Assembly: GCA_017535125.1 (NCBI GenBank)
Contig: JAFXUS010000005.1
Coordinates: forward strand, 1 to 9,505
From: Bacteroidales bacterium
Lineage (GTDB): Bacteria; Bacteroidota; Bacteroidia; Bacteroidales; UBA932
DNA length: 9,505 bases
Direction of reading: 5' to 3'
Position numbers and translations under genes: made by a program. Under the pieces are notes generated by a model, which was not told where the DNA came from, made no database searches, and was given only the letters and a program-made list of their open reading frames with translations. Every line of letters starts with the position of its first letter. Positions within the stretch are counted from its first letter, which is position 1. Below are positions 1 to 6,135 of the stretch, piece by piece.

Positions 1-1035
1 GATGGACACCATCAGACCCAGGCTCATGCACGCGCCGATGACCTTCACCACCGGGGTGTTGTTCATCAGGGTAGCGAGGTCGTTGACCGTCACGAACTCG
101 GTGACTTTCAGCACCTTCTGCTCGGCCATGGCCTCCGCCATCTCCTCCTGCGTACGCTGGGCGGCAGCCTCGCGCTTCTCCTTGCGGTACTTGGCGCCGA
201 AGTTGTTCTTCTTGCCCTCGTTCATCTTGGCGTAGGTCTCCTTCACCTGCTTCTGGATCTCCTTCTGGAGCTCCTCCTGCTGGGCTTCGGTCAGTGCCGG
301 CTTGAAGCGGTCGCGCTTGCGGCCCTTGCCGGCGCCGGCCTGCTGCTGTTGCGGCTGGCGATTCTCCTTCTTGGGATTCTTCTCGATGCCGGCGCCGGCC
401 TTCGCCACGTCAACTTTCTGCGTGCCCTTGCTGATGCGCTCGCGCTTCTTGGGCTTGCGGTCGAACTGGCTGAGGTCGATCTTGCCGACCACCTTGAGTT
501 CGGGCGAAGCGGCGTCCTTCGGGGCCGGGGCGACAGGCTGCTCCGGCTCAGCCGGTGCTTCCGCGACCGGCTCCGGTTCCGGTTCCACAACCACAGGTTC
601 GGGCTCCGGTTCAGGTTCGGGCTCGACCACCACAGGTTCCGGTTCCGGTTCGGGCTCGGGTTCCGGCTCCGGTTCGGGAGCGACAACAATCGGTTCCGGT
701 TCGGGTTCCACCACTTCCTTTTTCGCGTTGATGAACGTGTTGCTCTTGATGATGGTCTCCTGCTCGGGCTCTTCCTCCTCCTCGGCCTGGTCACGGGACG
801 GCTTGCGGCCGCTCTTCTCCAGGATCTCGGTGATCTTGACCTCGACCTTGTCGGCGGCCTGCTTCAACTCGAGATCCTTGCCGAACTGCTTGTTCAGCGC
901 GGGGAGGTGCTCATCGGACACCTTGGCATTCGGGTTGGCATCGACCTCGACGCCCTGCTTCTGGAGGAAATCCACCAGGTCGTCGAGACCGATGTTGAAT
1001 TGTCGGAGTAATTTGCTGATTCTGATATCTGCCAT
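1..1035 (-). CDS. infB: Translation initiation factor IF-2, N-terminal 345 residues (partial)
   Basis: IF-2 is the GTPase that brings initiator fMet-tRNA to the 30S subunit and promotes 50S joining. Only the N-terminal part is in the window; the G domain lies beyond the left edge. The protein starts MADIRISKLLRQFNIGLDDL, an IF2-N-like helical module (about residues 1-45) typical of Bacteroidetes IF-2. A disordered, highly charged linker follows, with Pro-Glu repeats at 110-165 and a Lys/Arg/Gln-rich stretch at about 190-300. At about 308-345 comes the conserved IF2_N module (LKVTEFVTVNDLATLMNNTP, then VVKVIGACMSLGLMVS) that precedes the G domain in full-length proteins. The ATG lies 5 bases after the nusA stop, so the two are almost certainly cotranscribed. 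No Shine-Dalgarno sequence is visible. Identification is firm. Confidence 0.96.
   Translation of the reverse strand, partial: MADIRISKLLRQFNIGLDDLVDFLQKQGVEVDANPNAKVSDEHLPALNKQFGKDLELKQAADKVEVKITEILEKSGRKPSRDQAEEEEEPEQETIIKSNTFINAKKEVVEPEPEPIVVAPEPEPEPEPEPEPEPVVVEPEPEPEPEPVVVEPEPEPVAEAPAEPEQPVAPAPKDAASPELKVVGKIDLSQFDRKPKKRERISKGTQKVDVAKAGAGIEKNPKKENRQPQQQQAGAGKGRKRDRFKPALTEAQQEELQKEIQKQVKETYAKMNEGKKNNFGAKYRKEKREAAAQRTQEEMAEAMAEQKVLKVTEFVTVNDLATLMNNTPVVKVIGACMSLGLMVSI
541..708 (-). repeat. Pro-Glu tandem repeat inside infB
   Basis: Codons for residues 110-165 of IF-2 encode runs of (Glu-Pro)n broken by short hydrophobic triplets (IVV, VVV, VVV), giving roughly three copies of an EPEPEP...VVV unit. 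The DNA is a matching imperfect array of six-base units alternating Glu and Pro codons. It sits in the linker between the two N-terminal modules, where IF-2 length and composition vary widely between species. It is probably a flexible or extended spacer, and its length may vary between strains through slippage. Confidence 0.85.
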
Positions 1036-1040
1036 TCTGT

Positions 1041-2309
1041 CTAGTCTTCGAATTCTGCTTTCAGGATATTACGGACTTCCTCGACGGTCTCGTCCTCAAG
1101 GTCGGCGCGCTTGGCGATGTCCTCGGGAGAGAGCGCGAGCACGCCCTTGGCGGTGTCGCAGCCGATCGCCTCGAGGCGGTCGATGATCCACTGATCGATG
1201 ACGTCGGAGAACTCGCTCAGGAGCACGTCCTCCTCGTCGCTGCTCTCGCCCTTAGGCAGTTCGCGGTACACCTCGATCTCGCGGTCGACGAGCATGCCGG
1301 CCAGCTGGATGTTGACGCCGTGACGGCCGATACCCTTGCTGACCTGGTCCGGCTGCATGAACACCTTGACCTTGTCGTCCGGGCCCTCGCCCATCTCGAT
1401 ATAGGAGACCACGGCGGGATTCAGGGCCCGCTGGATCATGAGTTTCGGATTCTGGCTCCACTGGATCACGTCGATGTTCTCGTTGCGCAGCTCGCGCACG
1501 ATGCCCATGATGCGGCCGCCCTTCACGCCGATGCAGGCGCCGATCGGATCGATGCGGTCGTCATAGGACTCCACGGCCACCTTGGCGCGCTCGCCCGGCA
1601 CGCGGACCACCTTCTTGACGGTGATCAGGCCGTCGGCGATCTCCGGGACCTCCTGCTCGAAGAGGCGCTCCAGGAACTCGCCCGACACGCGGCTCAGGGT
1701 GATGTACGGCGTGGTGTTGTTCTTCATCTCCACGCTCTTGATGACGGCACGGACGGAGTCGCTCTTCTTGAAGCGCTCGCCGGGGATCTGCTCGCTCTTC
1801 GGGATGTGCAGCTCGTTGCCGTCCTCGTCGAGGATCAGGACCTCCTTGGACCAGGTCTGGTAAACCTCGCCGTAGAAGAGCTCGCCCACCTTCTCGGAGT
1901 ACTTCTTGAAGACGTTGGCCTTCTCGATGTCCATGATGCGGCCCTGCAGGTTCTGCCGGATGTTGAGGATGCCGCGGCGGCCGAAGGCGGCCAGGGGCAG
2001 CTTCTTGGCATACTGATCGCCGATCTCGTAGTCGTCGGCGTCGCCGCCGTCCTCGCGGATCCCCTCGATGGTGATCTCGGCGTTCGGATTCTCCACTTCC
2101 TCCACCACATCGAAATTCTGGTAGATCTCGCAAGTACCCTTGTCCACGTTGACGATCACGTCAAAGTTGTCCGAAGAGCCGTAGGTCTTGGCGATCTGGG
2201 TCAGAAAGACGTCTTTGAGGACCTGCATCATCACAGGACGGTCGATGTTCTTCTCCTCCTTGAAGTCCTTGAAGGCGTCGATGAGCGTAATTACTTTTTC
2301 CTTTTCCAT
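1041..2309 (-). CDS. nusA: Transcription termination/antitermination factor NusA
   Basis: NusA binds RNA polymerase and nascent RNA, modulating pausing, termination and antitermination. The 422-residue product has the expected order: N-terminal RNAP-binding domain (about 1-130), S1 RNA-binding domain (about 138-205, with VGELFYGEVYQ), and two KH domains. KH1 carries the GVKGGR loop at 261-266 and is preceded by RVPGERAKVAV at 236-246. KH2 carries GIGRHG at 326-331. A short acidic C-terminal helical segment (about 375-422, LSPEDIAKRADLEDETVEEV) is present, without the two long acidic repeats of E. coli NusA; as I recall this is normal for Bacteroidetes. The ATG lies 13 bases after the rimP stop in an A-rich leader with no Shine-Dalgarno. 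It is followed after 5 bases by infB, the classic rimP-nusA-infB order. Confidence 0.97.
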   Translation of the reverse strand: MEKEKVITLIDAFKDFKEEKNIDRPVMMQVLKDVFLTQIAKTYGSSDNFDVIVNVDKGTCEIYQNFDVVEEVENPNAEITIEGIREDGGDADDYEIGDQYAKKLPLAAFGRRGILNIRQNLQGRIMDIEKANVFKKYSEKVGELFYGEVYQTWSKEVLILDEDGNELHIPKSEQIPGERFKKSDSVRAVIKSVEMKNNTTPYITLSRVSGEFLERLFEQEVPEIADGLITVKKVVRVPGERAKVAVESYDDRIDPIGACIGVKGGRIMGIVRELRNENIDVIQWSQNPKLMIQRALNPAVVSYIEMGEGPDDKVKVFMQPDQVSKGIGRHGVNIQLAGMLVDREIEVYRELPKGESSDEEDVLLSEFSDVIDQWIIDRLEAIGCDTAKGVLALSPEDIAKRADLEDETVEEVRNILKAEFED

Positions 2310-2322
2310 TATTGTTTATCGT

Positions 2323-2595
2323 TTATTCTTTAATTGATTTCAGCATTTCATCCGCTTCCGCGGCGTCGATCCCCACGGAACCGACGGTGAGGGCATAGTC
2401 CTCGACATTGCGGTCGAAGGCGGCCAGCACGGCGCGGTGCACGTACTCGCAGTCCGCCAGATCCACGTCTGCATCCGCCTTGTCGATGGTGACTTCAAAC
2501 ACGTTGTCATCGTCGTTGAAGAGGATGTCCACCAGGGAGCAGCCGCGCTCCGCGACGGCCTTCTCCACCACTTTTTCGAATTCGGTTCTGTCCAT
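2323..2595 (-). CDS. rimP: Ribosome maturation factor RimP, short form lacking the C-terminal domain
   Basis: RimP assists 30S subunit assembly. The 90-residue product starts MDRTEFEKVVEKAVAERGCS and has the RimP N-domain pattern: a first helix, the strand LVDILFNDDDNVFEVTIDK (22-40), DLADCEYVHRAVLAAF (45-60), and the VEDYALTVGSVGI segment (64-76) matching the conserved YELEVGSAGI region. It then ends with EADEMLKSIKE. Family members are normally about 150 residues, with a C-terminal SH3-like domain after this point; that domain is missing. nusA begins 13 bases later, so it cannot be hidden in another frame downstream. I chose this ATG because a strong promoter ends about 52 bases upstream and the homology begins here. 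The frame stays open far upstream, but that extension runs through the inverted repeat and wbqC and is not credible. The operon position (rimP-nusA-infB) supports the name. Confidence 0.88.
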   Translation of the reverse strand: MDRTEFEKVVEKAVAERGCSLVDILFNDDDNVFEVTIDKADADVDLADCEYVHRAVLAAFDRNVEDYALTVGSVGIDAAEADEMLKSIKE

Positions 2596-2647
2596 ATTCC
2601 AAATAAAAAGGAAGACCTCCTCGGGCCTTCCATCTCGTTCACGGACG

Positions 2648-2679
2648 CAAAGATACACAGAATTATCGAAACTACCAAA
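2648..2679 (-). promoter_or_regulatory. Bacteroidetes-type promoter for rimP-nusA-infB
   Basis: Reading the minus strand, TTTG (2679-2676) is followed after 20 bases by TATCTTTG (2655-2648). This matches the Bacteroidetes primary sigma factor consensus (-33 TTTG, spacer of about 19-21, -7 TAnnTTTG) exactly. Transcription would begin about 5-8 bases further on, leaving a leader of roughly 45 bases before the rimP ATG at 2595. It separates the translation operon from the upstream lipid A block. Confidence 0.8.
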
Positions 2680-2686
2680 TATCTTC

Positions 2687-2780
2687 CCGCCACGGCGGCA
2701 GTTTGCCCCGGAAAGGCGTTTCCGCAGCGGAGCGAGGACGAATTCTTTTCGCCTTTCCGGGGCAAACTGCCGCGTGGCGG
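2687..2780. repeat. Long near-perfect inverted repeat between wbqC and rimP
   Basis: The left arm (2687-2718) and right arm (2750-2780) are reverse complements over 31 pairs. There are 24 uninterrupted pairs next to the loop, then a single bulged base and seven more. The loop is 31 bases. The core of the right arm reads CGCCTTTCCGGGGCAAACTG. The right arm abuts the wbqC stop codon at 2781-2783, and the left arm ends 8 bases before the -33 box of the rimP promoter. There is no T run after the hairpin on either strand, so it is not a textbook intrinsic terminator. It may still stop or stabilise wbqC-side transcripts, or be a dispersed palindromic element. Confidence 0.85.
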
Positions 2781-3380
2781 TTACAAGAGGTACTCGATCG
2801 AGGCGGGACCTTCGTTGAAGAGGAGGTCCATGACGGAGAGGTTTTGGATGAAGCCGTGACGGTCGGCGAAGACCTGGTAATAGGGCCGGTCGGCCCCCAG
2901 CTCCTGCAGGATGCCGTTCGGGCGCTTCGGATGGATGTCCACGTGCTCCGCCGCGAACGCCTCCGTGGGCACGAGCTCCGTGCGCAGGCCGATTTTCCGC
3001 AGGAAGAAGCCGATCACCGCCATGTCCAGCTCCCAGAGCGTCCGCGGCTGCGCGTCCAGGATGGCGAAGAGCTCGTCGCGGTAGTACTCGAAATACGCCG
3101 ACGAACGGTAGGCCGTCTCGATGCAGCGCTCCGCCTTCTCCACCCAGGGCGTCGAATAATCCACCTCGATCTCGCGAATGGGCAGGTTGAAGCGCCCGTC
3201 GCGGTGCCGCACCGGGAAATGGAGCATCTGCACGCCGTCCGCCGCATAGATGCGGCAGCGATTGCGGTAAGACTGCTTCTGGTAATTCTCGCACGCCTCC
3301 ACATAAACCGAAGAATACTTTGCGAGAAGCGCAAAGTATTCTGTCGGAGGGAACCAGGCGATGGTCAGCGTCGGCGCCAT
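2781..3380 (-). CDS. WbqC-family protein
   Basis: The 199-residue product matches the WbqC-like family, common in Bacteroidetes and named after a gene in an O-antigen cluster; its biochemical role is not established. Recognisable segments are the N-terminal APTLTIAWFPPTEYFALLAK (2-21), the family signature ENYQKQSYRNRCRI (31-44), an LxxPI-type strand FNLPIREIEV (64-73), and the C-terminal YYQVFADRHGFIQNLSVMDL followed by LFNEGP (167-192). There is no signal peptide or membrane segment, so it is probably cytoplasmic. The start lies 6 bases after the lpxA stop, so it is likely cotranscribed with the lipid A genes. The family and the neighbours together hint at envelope polysaccharide or lipid metabolism, but that is inference. 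The TAA stop is followed at once by the inverted repeat. Confidence 0.85.
   Translation of the reverse strand: MAPTLTIAWFPPTEYFALLAKYSSVYVEACENYQKQSYRNRCRIYAADGVQMLHFPVRHRDGRFNLPIREIEVDYSTPWVEKAERCIETAYRSSAYFEYYRDELFAILDAQPRTLWELDMAVIGFFLRKIGLRTELVPTEAFAAEHVDIHPKRPNGILQELGADRPYYQVFADRHGFIQNLSVMDLLFNEGPASIEYLL
3312..3342 (-). other. 13-bp perfect hairpin inside the 5' end of wbqC
   Basis: AGAATACTTTGCG (3312-3324) and CGCAAAGTATTCT (3330-3342) are exact reverse complements around a 5-base loop. The hairpin covers codons 13-23 of wbqC (TEYFALLAKYS), about 38 bases after the start codon. It could slow early translation or form an mRNA processing site. It could also be a by-product of the conserved amino acids encoded there. 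Confidence 0.6.
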
Positions 3381-3386
3381 CGTCCC

Positions 3387-4199
3387 CTATTCCACGTCCC
3401 CCTTGGCCATGAGCTCCATGCCGCGCACGATGCCGCGCTTGGACCCCCGGATGAACTCGAGGATGGTGTCGCGCTCCACCGACTGCGGGAAGCCAGCCTC
3501 CACCTTGCTGCAGGCGTCGGCGTTGTTCAGGCCCTGGTAGTAGATCGTATCGTAGATGTCCTTGATGTTCCGGATCACGTCGGAATCGAAGCCGCGGCGG
3601 CGCAGGCCGACGATGTTGATGCCGGAGAAGCAGATCGGATTGCGGCCGCAGATGGAATACGGCGGAATGTCCTTGTTGACGGCCGAGCCGCCGCCCACCA
3701 TCGCGTGCGTGCCGATGTGCGAGAACTGATGCACGACGGTGCTGCCGCCGATGATGGCCCAGTCGTCCACGTCCGTCTCGCCGGCGATGCCCACGTAGCT
3801 CACCAGGATGCAGTGATTGCCCACGCGGCAGTCGTGCGCGATGTGCACGTAGGACATGATCAGCGTGTCGTTGCCGACCCGCGTCACGCCCTTGCCGCTG
3901 GCCTTGGTGCCGCGGTTGATGGTCGCGCACTCGCGGATGGTCACGCGGTCGCCGATCTCCACCCAGGTCACCTCGCCCTCGAACTTGAGATCCTGCGGAA
4001 TGGCGCCCACTACGGCGCCCGGGAAGACCTGGCAGTCATTGCCCATCTTCACGTACGGGAAGATGGTCGCGTGAGGAAGGATCTTGCAGTTGTCGCCGAT
4101 CACGACATTGTCGTCGATATACGCATACGGGCCCACCTCGACGTTCTCGCCGAGCTTGGCGCCGGGATGCACGGTGGCCATGGGATGGATGGTAGTCAT
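3387..4199 (-). CDS. lpxA: UDP-N-acetylglucosamine O-acyltransferase (acyl-ACP dependent)
   Basis: LpxA catalyses the first step of lipid A synthesis: it transfers a 3-hydroxyacyl chain from acyl carrier protein to the 3-hydroxyl of UDP-GlcNAc in the cytoplasm. The 270-residue length is close to the usual 255-265. Residues 1-190 are left-handed beta-helix hexapeptide repeats (for example VHPGAKLGENVEVGPYAYID). The active-site motif HIAHDC is at 119-124, so H122 corresponds to catalytic H125 of E. coli. G170 in MVGGGS aligns with E. coli G173, the residue that sets the acyl chain length ruler and permits long chains (alignment from memory). SGINIVGLRRRGF (192-204) is the classic junction to the C-terminal helical domain. 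The ATG is 3 bases past the lpxC stop and wbqC follows after 6 bases, so this is one operon. Confidence 0.96.
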   Translation of the reverse strand: MTTIHPMATVHPGAKLGENVEVGPYAYIDDNVVIGDNCKILPHATIFPYVKMGNDCQVFPGAVVGAIPQDLKFEGEVTWVEIGDRVTIRECATINRGTKASGKGVTRVGNDTLIMSYVHIAHDCRVGNHCILVSYVGIAGETDVDDWAIIGGSTVVHQFSHIGTHAMVGGGSAVNKDIPPYSICGRNPICFSGINIVGLRRRGFDSDVIRNIKDIYDTIYYQGLNNADACSKVEAGFPQSVERDTILEFIRGSKRGIVRGMELMAKGDVE

Positions 4200-4202
4200 A
4201 GG

Positions 4203-5102
4203 CTATTTAATATGGGTGAGCGCCGTCCGGCTCGCCACACTGTTGATGGTGTGGCCGGGTTTGAAGGCGCTGATTTTCGCTTTCGGGAAACCGCCCAGCA
4301 GGCGCATGTCCCCGATCAGGTCGAGCAGCTTGTGGCGCCCGCACTCGTTCGGGAAATGCAGCTTGATGTTGTTCAGGTAGCCCTGCGTGGTCACCTGCAG
4401 GTGCGGCTGGCCGAACAGGCGGCACATCGCGTCGATCCGCTCCGGGGTGACCGGATGCTCCACGATCACGATGGCGTTGTCCACGTCGCCGCCCTTGACC
4501 AGGCCGCGGGCGGCCAGGAACTCCAGTTCGTGCATGAACACGAAGGTCCGGCAGGGAGCGATCTGGCGCACGTAGTCGGCATTCTCCTCCCAGCGGGCCT
4601 GCTGCACGCCGAGCACGCGGGAATTGAAATCCACGGTGACCTCGAAGGACAGCGCGTCCGCCGGCTCGATGCGCACCCAGGAGCCCGTCTGCTCGTCGCG
4701 GACCTCGAACGCCTCGTCGAATTCGATCCAGGCGCGCTCGGCCTCCTGCGACTGCAGGCCGTCCGGCGCGATGGCGCGCACGTAACGCTCCGCGCTACCG
4801 TCCAGGATGGGCACTTCCTCGTTGTCGATCTCGATGCAGGCGTTGTCCACGCCCAGCCCCGTCAGGGCGGACAGCAGATGCTCGATGGTCACCACGGACA
4901 CCTCCCCTTCGGAGATGGTGGTGCTGCGGTCGGTACGCGAAATCTTGGAGGCGACGGCCGGGATCTCGACACCCGCGTCCGTACGGACGAAACGAATGCC
5001 GTAGCCGGCGGGGGCCGGCTTCAGCGTCACGTGGGCGTATTTGCCCGTGTGAAGGCCGCGTCCTTCAAAATTGTATTCCGCGGAGAGCGTCTGTTGATTC
5101 AT
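4203..5102 (-). CDS. lpxC: UDP-3-O-acyl-N-acetylglucosamine deacetylase, without fused FabZ domain
   Basis: LpxC is the zinc enzyme that removes the acetyl group from UDP-3-O-acyl-GlcNAc, the committed step of lipid A synthesis. From the ATG at 5102 the product is 299 residues. The key residues are all present: E74 and H75 in TIEHLL, H257 and D261 in NECGRHKLLDLIGD, and H284 in KPGHTIN. They match E. coli E78, H79, H238, D242 and H265. The GxGLHTG substrate motif is at 14-20. A longer reading from a TTG at 5132 adds ten residues, but it would translate a promoter-like box and lacks homology, so I prefer the ATG. The protein ends 12 residues after KPGHTIN. In Bacteroides the same gene continues into a FabZ dehydratase domain; here it does not. 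It lies between lpxD and lpxA. Confidence 0.95.
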   Translation of the reverse strand: MNQQTLSAEYNFEGRGLHTGKYAHVTLKPAPAGYGIRFVRTDAGVEIPAVASKISRTDRSTTISEGEVSVVTIEHLLSALTGLGVDNACIEIDNEEVPILDGSAERYVRAIAPDGLQSQEAERAWIEFDEAFEVRDEQTGSWVRIEPADALSFEVTVDFNSRVLGVQQARWEENADYVRQIAPCRTFVFMHELEFLAARGLVKGGDVDNAIVIVEHPVTPERIDAMCRLFGQPHLQVTTQGYLNNIKLHFPNECGRHKLLDLIGDMRLLGGFPKAKISAFKPGHTINSVASRTALTHIK

Positions 5103-5109
5103 CGGGCGG

Positions 5110-5117
5110 CAAAGATA
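5110..5117 (-). promoter_or_regulatory. Candidate internal promoter -7 box just before lpxC
   Basis: TATCTTTG on the minus strand matches the Bacteroidetes -7 box exactly and ends 7 bases before the lpxC ATG at 5102. A transcript from it would be leaderless or nearly so. No TTTG lies 19-21 bases upstream, so the -33 half is missing. The short lpxD-lpxC gap (5103-5132) is otherwise AT-rich, unlike the surrounding coding DNA. A chance match is possible. Confidence 0.35.
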
Positions 5118-5132
5118 CGAATAATTATTCAA

Positions 5133-6125
5133 TTATTCTTCTTCGCCCGAATGCTTGAACTTGGCATACGCCTTCATGAAGGTCCTGTGCGGAATGGCAG
5201 GCATGCCCAGCAGGGTCTCCCCCGGCTTGCGCACGGCGCCGATCACGCCCGCCTGGGCGCCGATCGTCGTGTGGTCGGCCACCTTGATGTGGCCGACGAT
5301 GCCCACCTGGCCGGCGATGATGCATTGCTCGCCGATCTGGGCGGAGCCGGCAATGCCCGTCTGGGCCGCCATGACCGTATGCTTGCCCACGATGACGTTG
5401 TGGGCGATCTGGCAGAGGTTGTCGATGCGCACACCGTCCGCGATGACGGTGGACTCCATCGGAGCGCGATCGACCGTGGTGTTGGAACCGATCTCGACGT
5501 CGTTGCCGATGATCACGTTGCCCAGGTGCTCGATCTTGCGCCAGCTGCCGTCCGGCTGCTGCGCATTGCCGAAACCGTCGTCGCCGATGATGCAGCCCGC
5601 GTGCAGGATCACGCGGTCGCCAATCACCATGCCCGGGAAAATGTGCACGCCCGGATAGATGATGCAGTAGGAACCGATCTTCGTGCCGGCGCCGATCGTC
5701 ACGTTGTCGTGGATGATCGTCCCCTCGCCGATGACGCAGTCCTTGCCTATCGTCACGAAATCGCCCACGTTCACCCGCTTGCCGAGTTTGGCGCTCCAGG
5801 CGATGCGGGAGCGGAGCGAACGGCGGCGGCGATACTTTTTCTTCTGTTCCGACATGTATTTGAGCAGGTCGGCCAGCGCGCTGTAGGCGTTCTCCACGCG
5901 CACCAGCGTCGGGGTCACCGGCTCCTTGGGCTCAAAATCAAGATTAACCAGCAGGACCGAGGCCCTGCTGGTATAGACGTATTGTTCGTATTTCGGGTTG
6001 GCAAAGAAGCAGAGCTGTCCGGGCTTGCCGTGTTCGATCTTTGCGAAGGATGTGACTTTTGCTTCCGGATCTCCCTCCACGGTCCCGTGGAGGATCTCCG
6101 CCAATTGCTTTGCGTTCAGTTCCAT
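5133..6125 (-). CDS. lpxD: UDP-3-O-(3-hydroxyacyl)glucosamine N-acyltransferase
   Basis: LpxD adds the second 3-hydroxyacyl chain, from acyl-ACP to the amino group of UDP-3-O-acylglucosamine, after LpxC. The 330-residue length is normal. Residues 1-100 form the uridine-binding domain, including QLCFFANPKYEQYVY (37-51). Residues 112-300 are hexapeptide beta-helix repeats with YPGVHIFPGMVIGDRVILHA (157-176) and GDDGFG (181-186). H242 in QIAHNV and H279 in VGHIKV match E. coli H239 and H276 with a constant offset of three; H239 is the catalytic base. The C-terminal helix (PHRTFMKAYAKFKH) supports the trimer. An unusually basic stretch at 95-107 (KKKYRRRRSLRSR) joins the two domains. The start is 10 bases past the barrel gene stop; lpxC follows after 30 bases. 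Confidence 0.96.
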   Translation of the reverse strand: MELNAKQLAEILHGTVEGDPEAKVTSFAKIEHGKPGQLCFFANPKYEQYVYTSRASVLLVNLDFEPKEPVTPTLVRVENAYSALADLLKYMSEQKKKYRRRRSLRSRIAWSAKLGKRVNVGDFVTIGKDCVIGEGTIIHDNVTIGAGTKIGSYCIIYPGVHIFPGMVIGDRVILHAGCIIGDDGFGNAQQPDGSWRKIEHLGNVIIGNDVEIGSNTTVDRAPMESTVIADGVRIDNLCQIAHNVIVGKHTVMAAQTGIAGSAQIGEQCIIAGQVGIVGHIKVADHTTIGAQAGVIGAVRKPGETLLGMPAIPHRTFMKAYAKFKHSGEEE

Positions 6126-6135
6126 TATACAGGTT

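Noticed and set aside
302..1186. Plus-strand frame rich in Gly-Ser repeats
   Set aside because: It is the antisense of the Pro-Glu array in infB; the GSGSG pattern is the complement of Glu-Pro codons.
1320..2333. Plus-strand 337-codon frame opposite nusA
   Set aside because: It is an antisense shadow of a fully convincing NusA.
2687..2780. Calling the inverted repeat an intrinsic terminator
   Set aside because: No T run follows the stem on either strand, and the 31-base loop is far larger than usual; it is recorded as a repeat.
2323..3930. A 535-residue upstream extension of the rimP frame
   Set aside because: The extension reads through the inverted repeat, the promoter and an off-frame copy of wbqC and lpxA. 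RimP homology starts only at the ATG at 2595.
5103..5132. TTG-initiated N-terminal extension of LpxC by ten residues
   Set aside because: It would translate the TATCTTTG box and adds no homologous sequence; the ATG at 5102 gives the expected LpxC N-terminus.
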